Assembly (NCBI GenBank): GCA_016183065.1
Contig: JACPFF010000015.1
Span: forward strand, 91,449 to 150,795
Reading direction: 5' to 3'
Length of the DNA stretch: 59,347 nt
Source: Deltaproteobacteria bacterium
GTDB taxonomy: Bacteria; UBA10199; GCA-002796325; JACPFF01
Shown: positions 46,407 to 54,799 of the stretch, piece by piece
How positions within the stretch are numbered: the stretch's first letter is position 1
How the letters are laid out: every line of letters begins with the position of its first letter
Notes under the pieces: generated by a model
Database searches by the model: none
Told to the model about the DNA's origin: nothing
Seen by the model: the letters and a program-made list of their open reading frames with translations, nothing else
Program-made: the position numbers and the translations under genes

Positions 46407-47297
46407 ATGGACCAACTGATTGACCGCTATATGACGTATCTGCGGGTCGAACGTCGCCTTGCGCCAAATACCATTCTTTCCTATGCACGCGACCTCGCAC
46501 GTCTCCGGCGTTCGTTGGCGCGGCAACAGATCGACGATCTCTCGGCCCTGACCACGGCAGCCATCCGCCACTGCATGGCCGAGACCTTTGATGCCGGGCT
46601 CTCGCTCCGGTCCATGTCCCGCATGCTCACCACGATTCGCACATGGTGCCGGTATCTGGTCGCGCAAAAGCTCCTGGGCGACGACCCCACACGCATTATT
46701 GAATCGCCGCGCCTGCGTAAAGCACTTCCCACAGTGCTCTCCATGGCCGAGGTGGATCAACTGCTGGCCGCCTGTCCGTGCGATTCTCCGGGTGCCATTC
46801 GCGACGAGGCCATCCTGCAACTCTTCTATGCCAGTGGTCTGCGCGTCTCGGAACTGTGCAGTCTTGAGCTCTCACAACTCAATCTCGATGGAGGGTATCT
46901 CCGTGTCATCGGCAAGGGAAACAAGGAGCGCGTCGTTCCGATGGGACAGGTGGCCTTGCAGAGCGTGCAACGCTACCTCGCCGAGGCGCGTCCGCCACTG
47001 ACGGGTCGGCGGCAGACGGAGACCCTCTTTCTTTCGCGCACGGGTCGGCCATTGACGCGCCAAGACGGCTGGCGATGCATCAAGGCGACGGCGCGGCGCG
47101 CAGGGATCGCCAAGCCCGTCACCCCACACACGTTGCGCCATTCCTTTGCCACCCACCTGCTGGAACGTGGGGCGGATTTACGCGCCGTCCAGGTCATGCT
47201 GGGGCATAGCAGTATTGCCACGACACAGATCTATACCCACGTGAGTCGGCGACATCTCGTCGAACTGATCCGCAAATACCACCCGCGGAGTGAGTAA
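46407..47297 (+). CDS. xerD: Tyrosine recombinase XerC/XerD
   Basis: Site-specific recombinase resolving chromosome dimers at dif. 296 aa. N-terminal SAM-like core-binding domain (1-90), catalytic domain with Arg in [24 protein letters not shown] (HxxR), the second His in [11 protein letters not shown] and the nucleophile Tyr in QIYTHVS. Size and the absence of flanking att sites point to the housekeeping recombinase, not a phage integrase. XerC versus XerD is not certain from the sequence. Confidence 0.88.
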   Translation: MDQLIDRYMTYLRVERRLAPNTILSYARDLARLRRSLARQQIDDLSALTTAAIRHCMAETFDAGLSLRSMSRMLTTIRTWCRYLVAQKLLGDDPTRIIESPRLRKALPTVLSMAEVDQLLAACPCDSPGAIRDEAILQLFYASGLRVSELCSLELSQLNLDGGYLRVIGKGNKERVVPMGQVALQSVQRYLAEARPPLTGRRQTETLFLSRTGRPLTRQDGWRCIKATARRAGIAKPVTPHTLRHSFATHLLERGADLRAVQVMLGHSSIATTQIYTHVSRRHLVELIRKYHPRSE

Positions 47298-47344
47298 TCG
47301 GCCCGCTCATTGACGCACCGGTGGGGCTCTGCTAGGCGAGTCCC

Positions 47345-48781
47345 ATGGATCAGCGGGGCATCAATCTGTTGAACCGGCACGAGCCCGGTCCTACGCGGCG
47401 CTACGTGGTGCGGACGTTTGGGTGTCAGATGAACGAGCACGACAGCCTCACCATTCGTGGACTGCTCGCCCAGCATGCCTATCTTCCCGCCACAACGCTC
47501 GACGAAGCGGATCTGATCATCTTCAACACCTGCACCATCCGCGAGAAGGCCCACCACAAGGCTTTCAGCGAGATCGGCCGCACGGCGCAGCTCAAGGAGG
47601 AACGCCCCCATGTCGTGGTCGGTGTTTGTGGGTGTGTGGCGCAGCAGGACCGCGAAGGGCTCTTTCAACGCTTTCCGCACCTCGATCTCCTCTTTGGACC
47701 CGATCAAATTCAGGAACTGCCTCGACTCCTCGACCAGCTGCACAACGGGGAGTCGCACGTCAGCGCATTGCAATGCATCAATAGCGCCGATGACTACCAC
47801 TTTCTCGATCTCATTCCATGGGCAACCGCCGTGGAACAGGGGCGACCCACGGCACCGCCGGCCACGGCGTTTGTGACGATCATGAAGGGGTGCGATGCCA
47901 ACTGTGCCTATTGTATTGTCCCGAGCGTCCGGGGAAAAGAGGTCTGTCGTCCGGCCGAGGCGATTGTGTCGGAAGTGGCTGCGCTCGCCGTCCGCGGCGT
48001 GCGGGAAGTGACGTTGCTGGGCCAGACCGTCAACACCTACGGCAATCGGCGTCATCCGGGCGTGATCCCCTTCCCAGACCTCTTGCAGCGCCTTGCCGAC
48101 GAGACCACGATTGCGCGGATCCGTTTCACGAGCCCGCACCCCAAAGACGTGAATGCCGCCCTGGCAGGGGCATACCGCGACAATCCGAAACTCGTTCCCC
48201 ACATCCACATGCCGCTCCAAGCGGGGTCTGATGCGGTCTTGCGGCGCATGCGGCGGAGTTATTCGCGGCAGCAATACTTGGACAAGGTCGCCCTGTTGCG
48301 TGCCGCCTCTCCCGATCTTGCCCTGACGACCGACCTGATTGTCGGTTTTCCCGGCGAGACCGAGGCTGATTTCCTCCAGACCTGCGGAGTCGTTCGCGAC
48401 GTCGGTTTTTCCGGCATCTATGCCTTCAAGTATTCCCCGCGACCTGGAACGTCGGCGGCCGAAGCCCTGCACGACGATGTGACGGAGAGGGAGAAGCGCG
48501 ATCGCCTGGACCGGTTGTTGACCATGCACAATGCCATGCTCCAGCGCCAATTGGCCGCCAACGTGGGGACGATGCAAGAAGTGTTGATCGAGCGCTACGA
48601 CGAGGGCTCGGCGCAGTGGACCGGACGCACCCCGCACAACACCCTGGTCCATTGCACAGGGGCCTCACTGGCCATTGGGCAGCTCGCGATAATCCATATC
48701 ACCCGTGCGTACGGACATTCGTTGGAGGGGAAGGAACGAGAAGTGATCCGTCGAGAGTTGGCAGGGGGAGGGGGGGTGTAG
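47345..48781 (+). CDS. miaB: tRNA-2-methylthio-N6-dimethylallyladenosine synthase
   Basis: Radical SAM methylthiotransferase acting on A37 of tRNA. 478 aa. N-terminal UPF0004 domain with cluster cysteines in TFGCQMNEHDS, NTCTIRE and VGVCGCVAQ; radical SAM CxxxCxxC in KGCDANCAYCIVP; a C-terminal TRAM domain (about 405-470). TTGACG (47310-47315), 17 bp, TAGGCG (47333-47338) ends 6 nt before ATG 47345. Complete. Confidence 0.95.
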   Translation: MDQRGINLLNRHEPGPTRRYVVRTFGCQMNEHDSLTIRGLLAQHAYLPATTLDEADLIIFNTCTIREKAHHKAFSEIGRTAQLKEERPHVVVGVCGCVAQQDREGLFQRFPHLDLLFGPDQIQELPRLLDQLHNGESHVSALQCINSADDYHFLDLIPWATAVEQGRPTAPPATAFVTIMKGCDANCAYCIVPSVRGKEVCRPAEAIVSEVAALAVRGVREVTLLGQTVNTYGNRRHPGVIPFPDLLQRLADETTIARIRFTSPHPKDVNAALAGAYRDNPKLVPHIHMPLQAGSDAVLRRMRRSYSRQQYLDKVALLRAASPDLALTTDLIVGFPGETEADFLQTCGVVRDVGFSGIYAFKYSPRPGTSAAEALHDDVTEREKRDRLDRLLTMHNAMLQRQLAANVGTMQEVLIERYDEGSAQWTGRTPHNTLVHCTGASLAIGQLAIIHITRAYGHSLEGKEREVIRRELAGGGGV

Positions 48782-48812
48782 TATTTGGTCTGGTAGGTTT
48801 TACCGTCGGTGG

Positions 48813-48839
48813 CAGTATGTGCAATATTTGCACATACTG
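48813..48839. other. 27-bp perfect palindrome after miaB
   Basis: CAGTATGTGCAA, TAT, TTGCACATACTG: a 12-bp perfect stem with 3-nt loop, 32 bp after the miaB stop. No T-run follows, so it is not a typical intrinsic terminator; it may be a weak terminator, an operator or a repeat end. The rest of 48840-48967 shows nothing I can name. Confidence 0.55.
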
Positions 48840-48967
48840 AATGCTTCTGTCATTCCCCTTCATGAGAGATATTGCGCCACACCTGCCCCAACGGTAGCCG
48901 AATAGATGCAACTGGTGAGCGGTTCCGGCCTTCTCGGTATCATCGTCATCGCCCTCCAGAGCTTATG

Positions 48968-49068
48968 TAGTATTTCAACGTTTAATGAGTACTCACGTGC
49001 TCATTAAACGTTAGAAATACTTATGGTACTGTACGACGCATGTATTCAGGAAAAGTTAACGCACCATA
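48968..49068 (+). repeat. 101-bp dispersed repeat with a long hairpin, copy B
   Basis: Partner of 4839-4939. Hairpin: GTATTTC (48970-48976), AACGTTTAATGAG (48977-48989), loop, CTCATTAAACGTT (49000-49012), A, GAAATAC (49014-49020). The tail reads ATG TAT TCA GGA AAA GTT AAC GCA CCA TAA (nine codons and a stop). It lies 150 bp upstream of the AAA-ATPase gene on the same strand. Confidence 0.8.
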
Positions 49069-49185
49069 AAATCGGTGTTTACTCGAAAAGCGTGACGCGG
49101 AGAACCTGCAGCTCTCATTTGTTGTATCCACTCCCTATAGAGGATGTTTGAATGGCGTATATAATATGCGTAATTTAATAATAAA

Positions 49186-49228
49186 TTGACATTTTCCGCA
49201 AATAAAGTATTATTACTTCATATGCGGA
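49186..49228 (+). promoter_or_regulatory. Promoter and 36-bp palindrome over the ATPase start codon
   Basis: TTGACA (49186-49191), 16 bp, TATTAT (49208-49213), then 8 nt to ATG 49222. An imperfect palindrome with arms TTCCGCA and TGCGGAA, centred on the -10, spans the promoter and the first codons. This geometry suits an operator bound by a dimer, possibly autoregulation. The surrounding 49069-49185 is AT-rich and otherwise empty. Confidence 0.6.
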
Positions 49229-50634
49229 ATTTTATTGGCAGGGAGAGTTATACTAAAAGGCTGCAAGGCCTCTGGAACGAACGTAAGACCAAACTCCTCT
49301 CGATCTATGGTCGGCGTCGGGTTGGAAAGACCGCCTTGATCAAGGTCTTTTCCGAGGGGAAAAATGGGTGGCTCTTTGAGGCTATTGAGGGAGAAGAAAC
49401 GGCGCTACAGGTGAAGCATTTCCTTCACCAATTGAGCCTGATTACAGGAGAAAACCACCTTCGTGATTTGGGTTACCATGACTGGCCCCCCGTTTTTGAA
49501 TTATTGACTCAAAAAATGGCCCGAGAAAAATCGCTGGTGCTGGCTTTTGACGAGATCTCCTGGATGGCGGCGGGACGTTCCCGACTCATTGCTTACATCA
49601 AATTTTATTGGGACAAGCATTGGAAACACCACCCCCATCTGATCCTGATCCTCTGCGGTTCCGTGGCTTCCTGGATGGTCAAGAACGTCGTCCGTTCCAA
49701 GGCCCTCTATGGCCGGATTAGTGAGAATATGCTGATTGAACCCCTCAAGCCGTTTGAAGTGGCAGAATTTATCGAACGACGGCGCGGGCGACGCGAAACA
49801 TTGGAATACCTCCTCTGCTTCGGCGGTATCCCGAAATACCTGGAGGAGTTCGATTTTAGTCGGTCGATTCAAATCAACATCGGGGAGACCTGTTTGCAGC
49901 CGTCAGGTTTTTTTGTCAGCGAAGCGGAGAAAATATTTTACAATCAATTCAAGGAAACACGGATCTATCAAGCGATCGTCAAACATCTTCTCAAGGGTCC
50001 CGCTTCACTCAAGGAAATTTCCGAGAGACTGAAGATACCGAGTGGTGGAGGATTGAAGCTCTATCTGGACAACCTTGGCGCTGCGGGTATTGTCGAAAAG
50101 ATCCCGGAATTGCGCGATTTTGAGCTGAGTCGAACTTTTCGGTACCATCTGGTGGATGAGTTCCTTCGTTTTCATGCTCAGTTTATCCGACCTCACCTGA
50201 CAGAGATACGGAATAGCGACCAGGGTGATCGTTTTGCAAAATTTGTACGTCCCTCCTGGTTCCCATTTTTGGGGTACGCATTCGAGCGGTTTTGTTTCCG
50301 GTTTCGCTACCGGATCGCCCGCCATCTCGGTTTTGAAGATAAAATCCTTGGGGCCGGCTCCATGGTGGACCTTACCCCTGATGGCTATCAGTACGACCTG
50401 ATCTATCTCAGAAATGACGGCGTTATCACGCTCTGCGAGGCCAAGTACCTGACGGAGCGCCCCTCCACAAAATACATCAAGGAATTTGAGCAAAAATTGG
50501 CTCGAACCCGACTCCCAAAGGGAATAACGGTGGAAAAGGTCCTCATTGTCAACCAGGAACCATCTGAGGCCTTAGTCGAAAGCAGCTATTTTCACCATAT
50601 CCTCCCGATAGGGCGTCTTTTGGATAAAGCTTGA
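49222..50634 (+). CDS. AAA-type ATPase with C-terminal PD-(D/E)xK nuclease-like (DUF234) domain
   Basis: 470 aa from ATG 49222 (MRNFIGRESY); a TTG at 49186 is the -35 box. Walker A GRRRVGKT at 30-37, Walker B LVLAFDEISWM near 106-116, a helical lid and winged-helix-like middle (about 250-330). The C-terminus has DLIYLRNDGVITLCEAKYL, the D...ExK signature of restriction-like nucleases. This COG1672-type protein family is common, patchily distributed and of unknown role, often seen as a solitary mobile gene. Lower GC than neighbours and flanked by repeats, consistent with transfer. Confidence 0.85.
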   Translation: MRNFIGRESYTKRLQGLWNERKTKLLSIYGRRRVGKTALIKVFSEGKNGWLFEAIEGEETALQVKHFLHQLSLITGENHLRDLGYHDWPPVFELLTQKMAREKSLVLAFDEISWMAAGRSRLIAYIKFYWDKHWKHHPHLILILCGSVASWMVKNVVRSKALYGRISENMLIEPLKPFEVAEFIERRRGRRETLEYLLCFGGIPKYLEEFDFSRSIQINIGETCLQPSGFFVSEAEKIFYNQFKETRIYQAIVKHLLKGPASLKEISERLKIPSGGGLKLYLDNLGAAGIVEKIPELRDFELSRTFRYHLVDEFLRFHAQFIRPHLTEIRNSDQGDRFAKFVRPSWFPFLGYAFERFCFRFRYRIARHLGFEDKILGAGSMVDLTPDGYQYDLIYLRNDGVITLCEAKYLTERPSTKYIKEFEQKLARTRLPKGITVEKVLIVNQEPSEALVESSYFHHILPIGRLLDKA

Positions 50635-50716
50635 TAAGGGAGAGCCGTGTTCCGTAAAGAAACCGGCTCGTTCCGCCAAGGCCGATCAGTGAATTGCCGA
50701 GCGTGTTTGCCGCGGC

Positions 50717-51346
50717 TTATGCCGTCTTTGCCGGGTTGCCGTAGAAACGGCTCGCGAGGAAGAGTTGTTTGCGGGCCTGGGCGTTGTAGAGGGCCTTTTT
50801 GGTGTCCGAGGCGATCTCGGCCAACGCGACGTCTTTCTTGGCCATGATCTTCAGGGCCTTCTCCTGGAACGAGGCCGCAACTTCGACCGCCTTTTCCTTG
50901 AAGGCGATCAGCTTTTCGTTCAGGAAGCGCGAGTCTTTGCGCATATCGTCGGCGATCTCGGCCTTCTTGTCCTGGACGTCGTAGTAGCGCTCCATGGCCT
51001 CTTGTTGAATGGCTGTGGTCCAGATCTGGCCGATCAGATTCGCCACGTCTTTTCCAAGACTGACCCACGGTTGGACGTGGGCGTTGTACCAGGAGAGTTG
51101 GGCGTTGTTCTCCTTCATATCGGCATCGGCGATTTTTCCACGATTGTCCGCTTCCAGACCTTGGAGGGTCGATTCACCAAGGGCATTTGCCCGCTCTGGT
51201 GTGACCTCAACTTTCAGGGGATCCATATTCAACTTCCCATCAGTGAATGTCAGGGTCATAGGATCCCCTGACGTACCGAGCGTGGAGTTTCCAACGGAGC
51301 TCGCTAATGGATAATCTGCCAGTGCGCTTGGTGTTGAACTTCCCAT
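50717..51346 (-). CDS. Unrecognised coiled-coil protein (209 aa)
   Basis: Ser/Gly/Thr-rich N-terminus (1-60), then an almost continuous charged helix with heptads (about 65-195) ending in a short basic tail. No signal peptide, no domain recognised. ATG 51346 has AAGGAG. Second gene of a pair with the 134-aa membrane coiled-coil protein, 54 bp apart; the two may interact through their coils. The 80 bp between this gene and the ATPase end (50635-50716) show no gene. Confidence 0.65.
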   Translation of the reverse strand: MGSSTPSALADYPLASSVGNSTLGTSGDPMTLTFTDGKLNMDPLKVEVTPERANALGESTLQGLEADNRGKIADADMKENNAQLSWYNAHVQPWVSLGKDVANLIGQIWTTAIQQEAMERYYDVQDKKAEIADDMRKDSRFLNEKLIAFKEKAVEVAASFQEKALKIMAKKDVALAEIASDTKKALYNAQARKQLFLASRFYGNPAKTA

Positions 51347-51400
51347 AACTTATCTCCTTTATGTGTGTCGTGGAAAAACGTTCCCCTCATCGTCCGTCGA

Positions 51401-51805
51401 TTATGACACGGTCTTCCCATAACTCCGTGGCGGCAGGGCCTTGTTGAATTGACCGACCACCCGGTTTTCGGCTTGGAGCGGTGCGGATTTGGTCTGTGCA
51501 CGCCGATACGGGACCTGCTTGTGGTGGCGGTCGGCCACGCTTTGCAGTGTGTTTTCATCATTTCGCCCCTTGATCATGGCCTCGGTATAGCCGCGGGCAA
51601 GCTGCTTGAAGGTCTCCACGGCCTGCTCGCGATCGATGGCCTTTTTCTCCTGGCGCTGCCGCTGCAGTTGCGCGACCTGTTTTTCCGCCTGCGCGTCCTG
51701 CTTCTCTGCCGCTTCCTCGGCGGAGTAGATGCTATAGCCGGTACCGACGATGGCCACGGCAAGACTCACTGCGCCCAAAATGATGGATGTAATAAGACCG
51801 AACAT
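51401..51805 (-). CDS. Membrane-anchored coiled-coil protein (134 aa)
   Basis: One N-terminal transmembrane helix (about 3-25), then a long Gln/Glu/Arg/Lys-rich coiled coil (28-90) and a basic, disordered C-terminus. ATG 51805 has GGGGAGGG 2-8 nt upstream. No family recognised. First of the two-gene pair with the 209-aa protein. Confidence 0.65.
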   Translation of the reverse strand: MFGLITSIILGAVSLAVAIVGTGYSIYSAEEAAEKQDAQAEKQVAQLQRQRQEKKAIDREQAVETFKQLARGYTEAMIKGRNDENTLQSVADRHHKQVPYRRAQTKSAPLQAENRVVGQFNKALPPRSYGKTVS

Positions 51806-51883
51806 ATTCCCTCCCCAGTGCTCCCTTGACTCTCACTATGATTATCGAAATGCCGGGGTCCCGGAGTTGCGCAGTCAGTCTCC

Positions 51884-52020
51884 CCAGAACGCATTGATGG
51901 ATCGGATGGACGGGTGGCATGGGCGGAGGGGGCTCCCCCGTCAGCCCGCAGCGAAGCGAGGACTGCCGGGGGAGGAGCCCAGGACAGGACCCGTCCATCC
52001 GATCCATCAGTGCGTTCTGG
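51884..52020. repeat. 137-bp long-stem palindrome
   Basis: Arms of 32 bp: CCAGAACGCATTGATGGATC... at 51884-51915 and its complement at 51989-52020, with one mismatch. The interior holds a second stem GGGCTCCCCC / GGGGGAGGAGCCC around CCGCAGCGAAGCGAGG, a motif that resembles the CAGCGAAGC hairpins of the 4985-5270 repeats. Located between two minus-strand genes; could act as a bidirectional terminator, but no T-run is present. Confidence 0.75.
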
Positions 52021-52052
52021 TTGTTTACGCAAGCACAACTGGTTCCGGGAGA

Positions 52053-52694
52053 TTACGGGATTTTCTGATGCGGAATCCGGCGATAGCTCTTGATAAAGAC
52101 CCGCATCTGCCGCAGGGGGAACGTCAGACCCCAGGTCAGGACGCGGTCGACAAAACGCCTTGGCGGGACCTCGAAAAAGCCGAATCGCTGGAGTTTTTCC
52201 GGCGCCACCACGGCGGTCACGGTGTAGGCCGCAGCGGCCCCCAAGCGTGCCGCGATCTCGTCGAGGAGCGCAAAAAGGGTGGCGTAGCCGTTGCGGCGGA
52301 CCTCACCCACCTCGGGAGCGACTTCCGGGTCGCCACGGGCCACGATCTCGTCCCACGAGAGGAAGGCAATGCTCGTGAGGAAGAGGAGGCGGGCCCGGCG
52401 GACGTAGTGAAACTGGCGGGCGCCGATTAGCTCACCGCGCGGGCGCGACCGGGCCGCGGCCAACGTCCGCCGGGCGAGTGTCGCATAGACGCGATCTTGC
52501 CGGACGAGGAGCGTGATCCAACTCGTGTTGTGAAACCAGGGGGTGAATCCGCGATGCCCCAGTTCCATGGTGACCTTCCCGTGCCGATCGAGATAGAGGC
52601 ACCCCTTCGTGACCCGCGACCAATCGACGTGGTCCATCTCTTCCGGGGATAGCACGAGGATGTTGCGGCGAAGGTGGCGGCGGATTATTTGCAT
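52053..52694 (-). CDS. Hypothetical protein, possible acetyltransferase-like fold
   Basis: 213 aa from ATG 52694 (MQIIRRHLRRN). Alternating strands and helices with a region VRRNGYATLFALLDEIAARL that looks like a GNAT helix, and LQRFGFFEVPPR near the end that resembles the GNAT C-terminal strand; no motif is strong enough for a firm call. A promoter TTGTCG, 18 bp, TATACT ends 9 nt before the start. Divergent from meaB. Confidence 0.6.
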   Translation of the reverse strand: MQIIRRHLRRNILVLSPEEMDHVDWSRVTKGCLYLDRHGKVTMELGHRGFTPWFHNTSWITLLVRQDRVYATLARRTLAAARSRPRGELIGARQFHYVRRARLLFLTSIAFLSWDEIVARGDPEVAPEVGEVRRNGYATLFALLDEIAARLGAAAAYTVTAVVAPEKLQRFGFFEVPPRRFVDRVLTWGLTFPLRQMRVFIKSYRRIPHQKIP

Positions 52695-52763
52695 AATGAC
52701 ACCAGTATATCTGATGCACTGTGGACTCGACAACATGCATCGCATTCAGTACGACAGATCGGT

Positions 52764-53786
52764 GTGAAACGACCGCGTCCATCATGGAATCCGACCGACA
52801 TCCGCGGGCTGGCGCGACTGATCAGTCGCGTCGAAAATCGGGATCCGGGGACGCTTGCCACACTCGCGCAGATGCACGACGCCCAGCACGGGGCACACCG
52901 GTTGGGGATGACCGGTCCACCGGGCGCCGGCAAGTCGACGCTGGTCGATCAATTGATCCGACGGTTTCGCGAGTCGGGCGAGCGGGTCGCAGTCCTCGCG
53001 ATCGATCCCTCGAGTCCGTTTAGTGGCGGCGCGCTCCTCGGGGATCGCATCCGGATGCAGACCCATGCAGGCGATGACGGTGTCTACATCCGCTCGATCG
53101 GGAGCCGCGGGGCCCGTGGCGGGCTCGCCCAGGCCGCGCGCGCCATCACCGAAATTTTTGACGCCTACGGATATGACCGTATTTTGATCGAGACCGTGGG
53201 CGTCGGGCAGTCGGAATTTGACATCATGGAACTCGCCGACACGACCCTCGTCATCCTCGTCCCGGAGGCCGGAGATACGGTACAGACCCTCAAGGCCGGA
53301 CTCCTGGAAATTGCCGACGGCTTCGTGGTCAACAAAGGCGATCGCCCGGGGGCCGATGCCATGGCGCAGGCCTTGGCGGCCATGATTGCCCTCGATGCCC
53401 ATGGGGATCATCCCATCCAGGAAGAACACGACGCAGCCCATCGCGTGACGAGGGAGACGATCGCATCCCCATCATCGGCGACCGGTGCGTGGGCGATCCC
53501 CGTCCTCACCACGACCGCACTCACGGGCGACGGCATTGATCGCCTCTACGCAACCATTCGCGCGCATCAATCGTGGATGGCGCACCATCCGGCGGCCTCG
53601 GAAAAAAAGCGGGCCGTGCGACGCGCGGCGTTTTATACCCTCTGCGCAACCCTCTGGCTCGAACGCGTGGAGCAGGCCGTTGCGGACAACCCCGCCCTGG
53701 CGCGGATCGTCGACGCGATCGCCAGGGGGAAGGCCAATCCCTATGACATGGCACAAAAAATTCTCGCACAGTGCGCGACATCGTAG
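52764..53786 (+). CDS. meaB: Methylmalonyl-CoA mutase-associated GTPase MeaB (ArgK family)
   Basis: G-protein chaperone that protects and loads the adenosylcobalamin enzyme methylmalonyl-CoA mutase. 340 aa from GTG 52764; an upstream GTG at 52674 lies inside the divergent gene. P-loop MTGPPGAGKSTLVDQLI, SVFSGGALLGDRIRMQ-type switch block, ETVGVGQSEFDI and VVNKGDRPGAD (NKxD) are all present. No mutase gene is in the window, but its presence predicts one elsewhere. Confidence 0.92.
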   Translation: MKRPRPSWNPTDIRGLARLISRVENRDPGTLATLAQMHDAQHGAHRLGMTGPPGAGKSTLVDQLIRRFRESGERVAVLAIDPSSPFSGGALLGDRIRMQTHAGDDGVYIRSIGSRGARGGLAQAARAITEIFDAYGYDRILIETVGVGQSEFDIMELADTTLVILVPEAGDTVQTLKAGLLEIADGFVVNKGDRPGADAMAQALAAMIALDAHGDHPIQEEHDAAHRVTRETIASPSSATGAWAIPVLTTTALTGDGIDRLYATIRAHQSWMAHHPAASEKKRAVRRAAFYTLCATLWLERVEQAVADNPALARIVDAIARGKANPYDMAQKILAQCATS

Positions 53787-54780
53787 ACACGGGAGTCTCT
53801 GCGCACTCCTCCTCGTGGTGACGGGGTCTGCGCGCGGTGCGGCGGCAGCGCCAACGATCGAGCCGCTGCTGGCCGTCGATGATGCCGTGGTCGACGTCGA
53901 TGCCGTCGGCGATCGCCTGCTGGTGGTTGGCGAGCATTCCTGCACATGGTACCGCTGGAACCATCCCCAGATGATTCGTGGCGGAGTCTGGTCTGATTCC
54001 CGGCTGCTGTTTCTCCACGGCGATCTCCTCGATCTGACCGGCGATGGGCGGCCGGAGATCCTCATCACCGCCCTGCGCGGGGCGCGCCTTGCCTCGTTCG
54101 TCCTCAGCATGGACGAACGACCCCGGCGGATCGCGAGGGATCTGCCGTGGTATCTCCGTGTGGAGGAGGGGACGCTCTATGGCCAGCGTCGCGGGACCCA
54201 TGCGGTCTTTCACGGTCCGGTGGAACAACTGGCATGGCATCGGGAGACGTTGCGTGCCGTGGGCCGCCACGACCTCCCCCGCGGGACGACGATCTACCAC
54301 TTTCAGCCGGTGAGCGAGACGGAGGTTGTTCGGGTCATGACCGACGGTCGGCAGCAGGTGTGGGAACGGCGCAACGGGCGATGGCACCGGGCGAAGCGGT
54401 TTGCCTCGTCGTGGCGGGGGATCAGCGCGCGCACACTCCCGGCCACAACGTCGCTCTATGGCGATGCCATCGCGACGCCGCTCTCGCTCGGCCTTCCCGC
54501 ACTTCCGCTGCACGATGGCTGGCTCGTCGCGACACAACGGCCGGTGCTCGGAGAGATGATCGGTCGACGCCCCTACTTCACATCGTGGGAACTCCATTGG
54601 GTCTCTAATCCCGCGTCGTTCGTCTCAGCACCGGGCTGGCAGCGACGTGGCGAAGGGGGAGTGACCGCCATGCGCGGCCTCGATGACCACCGGGCGCTGT
54701 TGGCCGTGCGCCAAGGGGATGCCGGCCCACTCGACACCGATGCGGGGGGCGTGCTCTTCCTCTTCACAATCTCCCGATAG
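53743..54780 (+). CDS. Exported hypothetical protein, beta-propeller-like
   Basis: 345 aa from ATG 53743, which gives a signal peptide (KK..RRH then a hydrophobic core, cleavage near GAAA-AP). The mature part is beta-rich with repeating HGDLLDLTGDGRPEILITAL, an FG-GAP/VCBS-like calcium loop, suggesting a beta-propeller. Overlaps the meaB end by 44 bp in another frame. Immediately upstream of the kinase, so it may be a periplasmic partner of that pathway; function unknown. Confidence 0.65.
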   Translation: MTWHKKFSHSARHRRHGSLCALLLVVTGSARGAAAAPTIEPLLAVDDAVVDVDAVGDRLLVVGEHSCTWYRWNHPQMIRGGVWSDSRLLFLHGDLLDLTGDGRPEILITALRGARLASFVLSMDERPRRIARDLPWYLRVEEGTLYGQRRGTHAVFHGPVEQLAWHRETLRAVGRHDLPRGTTIYHFQPVSETEVVRVMTDGRQQVWERRNGRWHRAKRFASSWRGISARTLPATTSLYGDAIATPLSLGLPALPLHDGWLVATQRPVLGEMIGRRPYFTSWELHWVSNPASFVSAPGWQRRGEGGVTAMRGLDDHRALLAVRQGDAGPLDTDAGGVLFLFTISR

Positions 54781-54799
54781 TAATGGTACCATACGCGAT

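Noticed and set aside
46407-47297. Phage or integrative-element integrase
   Set aside because: Length and motifs are those of XerC/XerD, neighbours are housekeeping genes, and no att repeats are visible.
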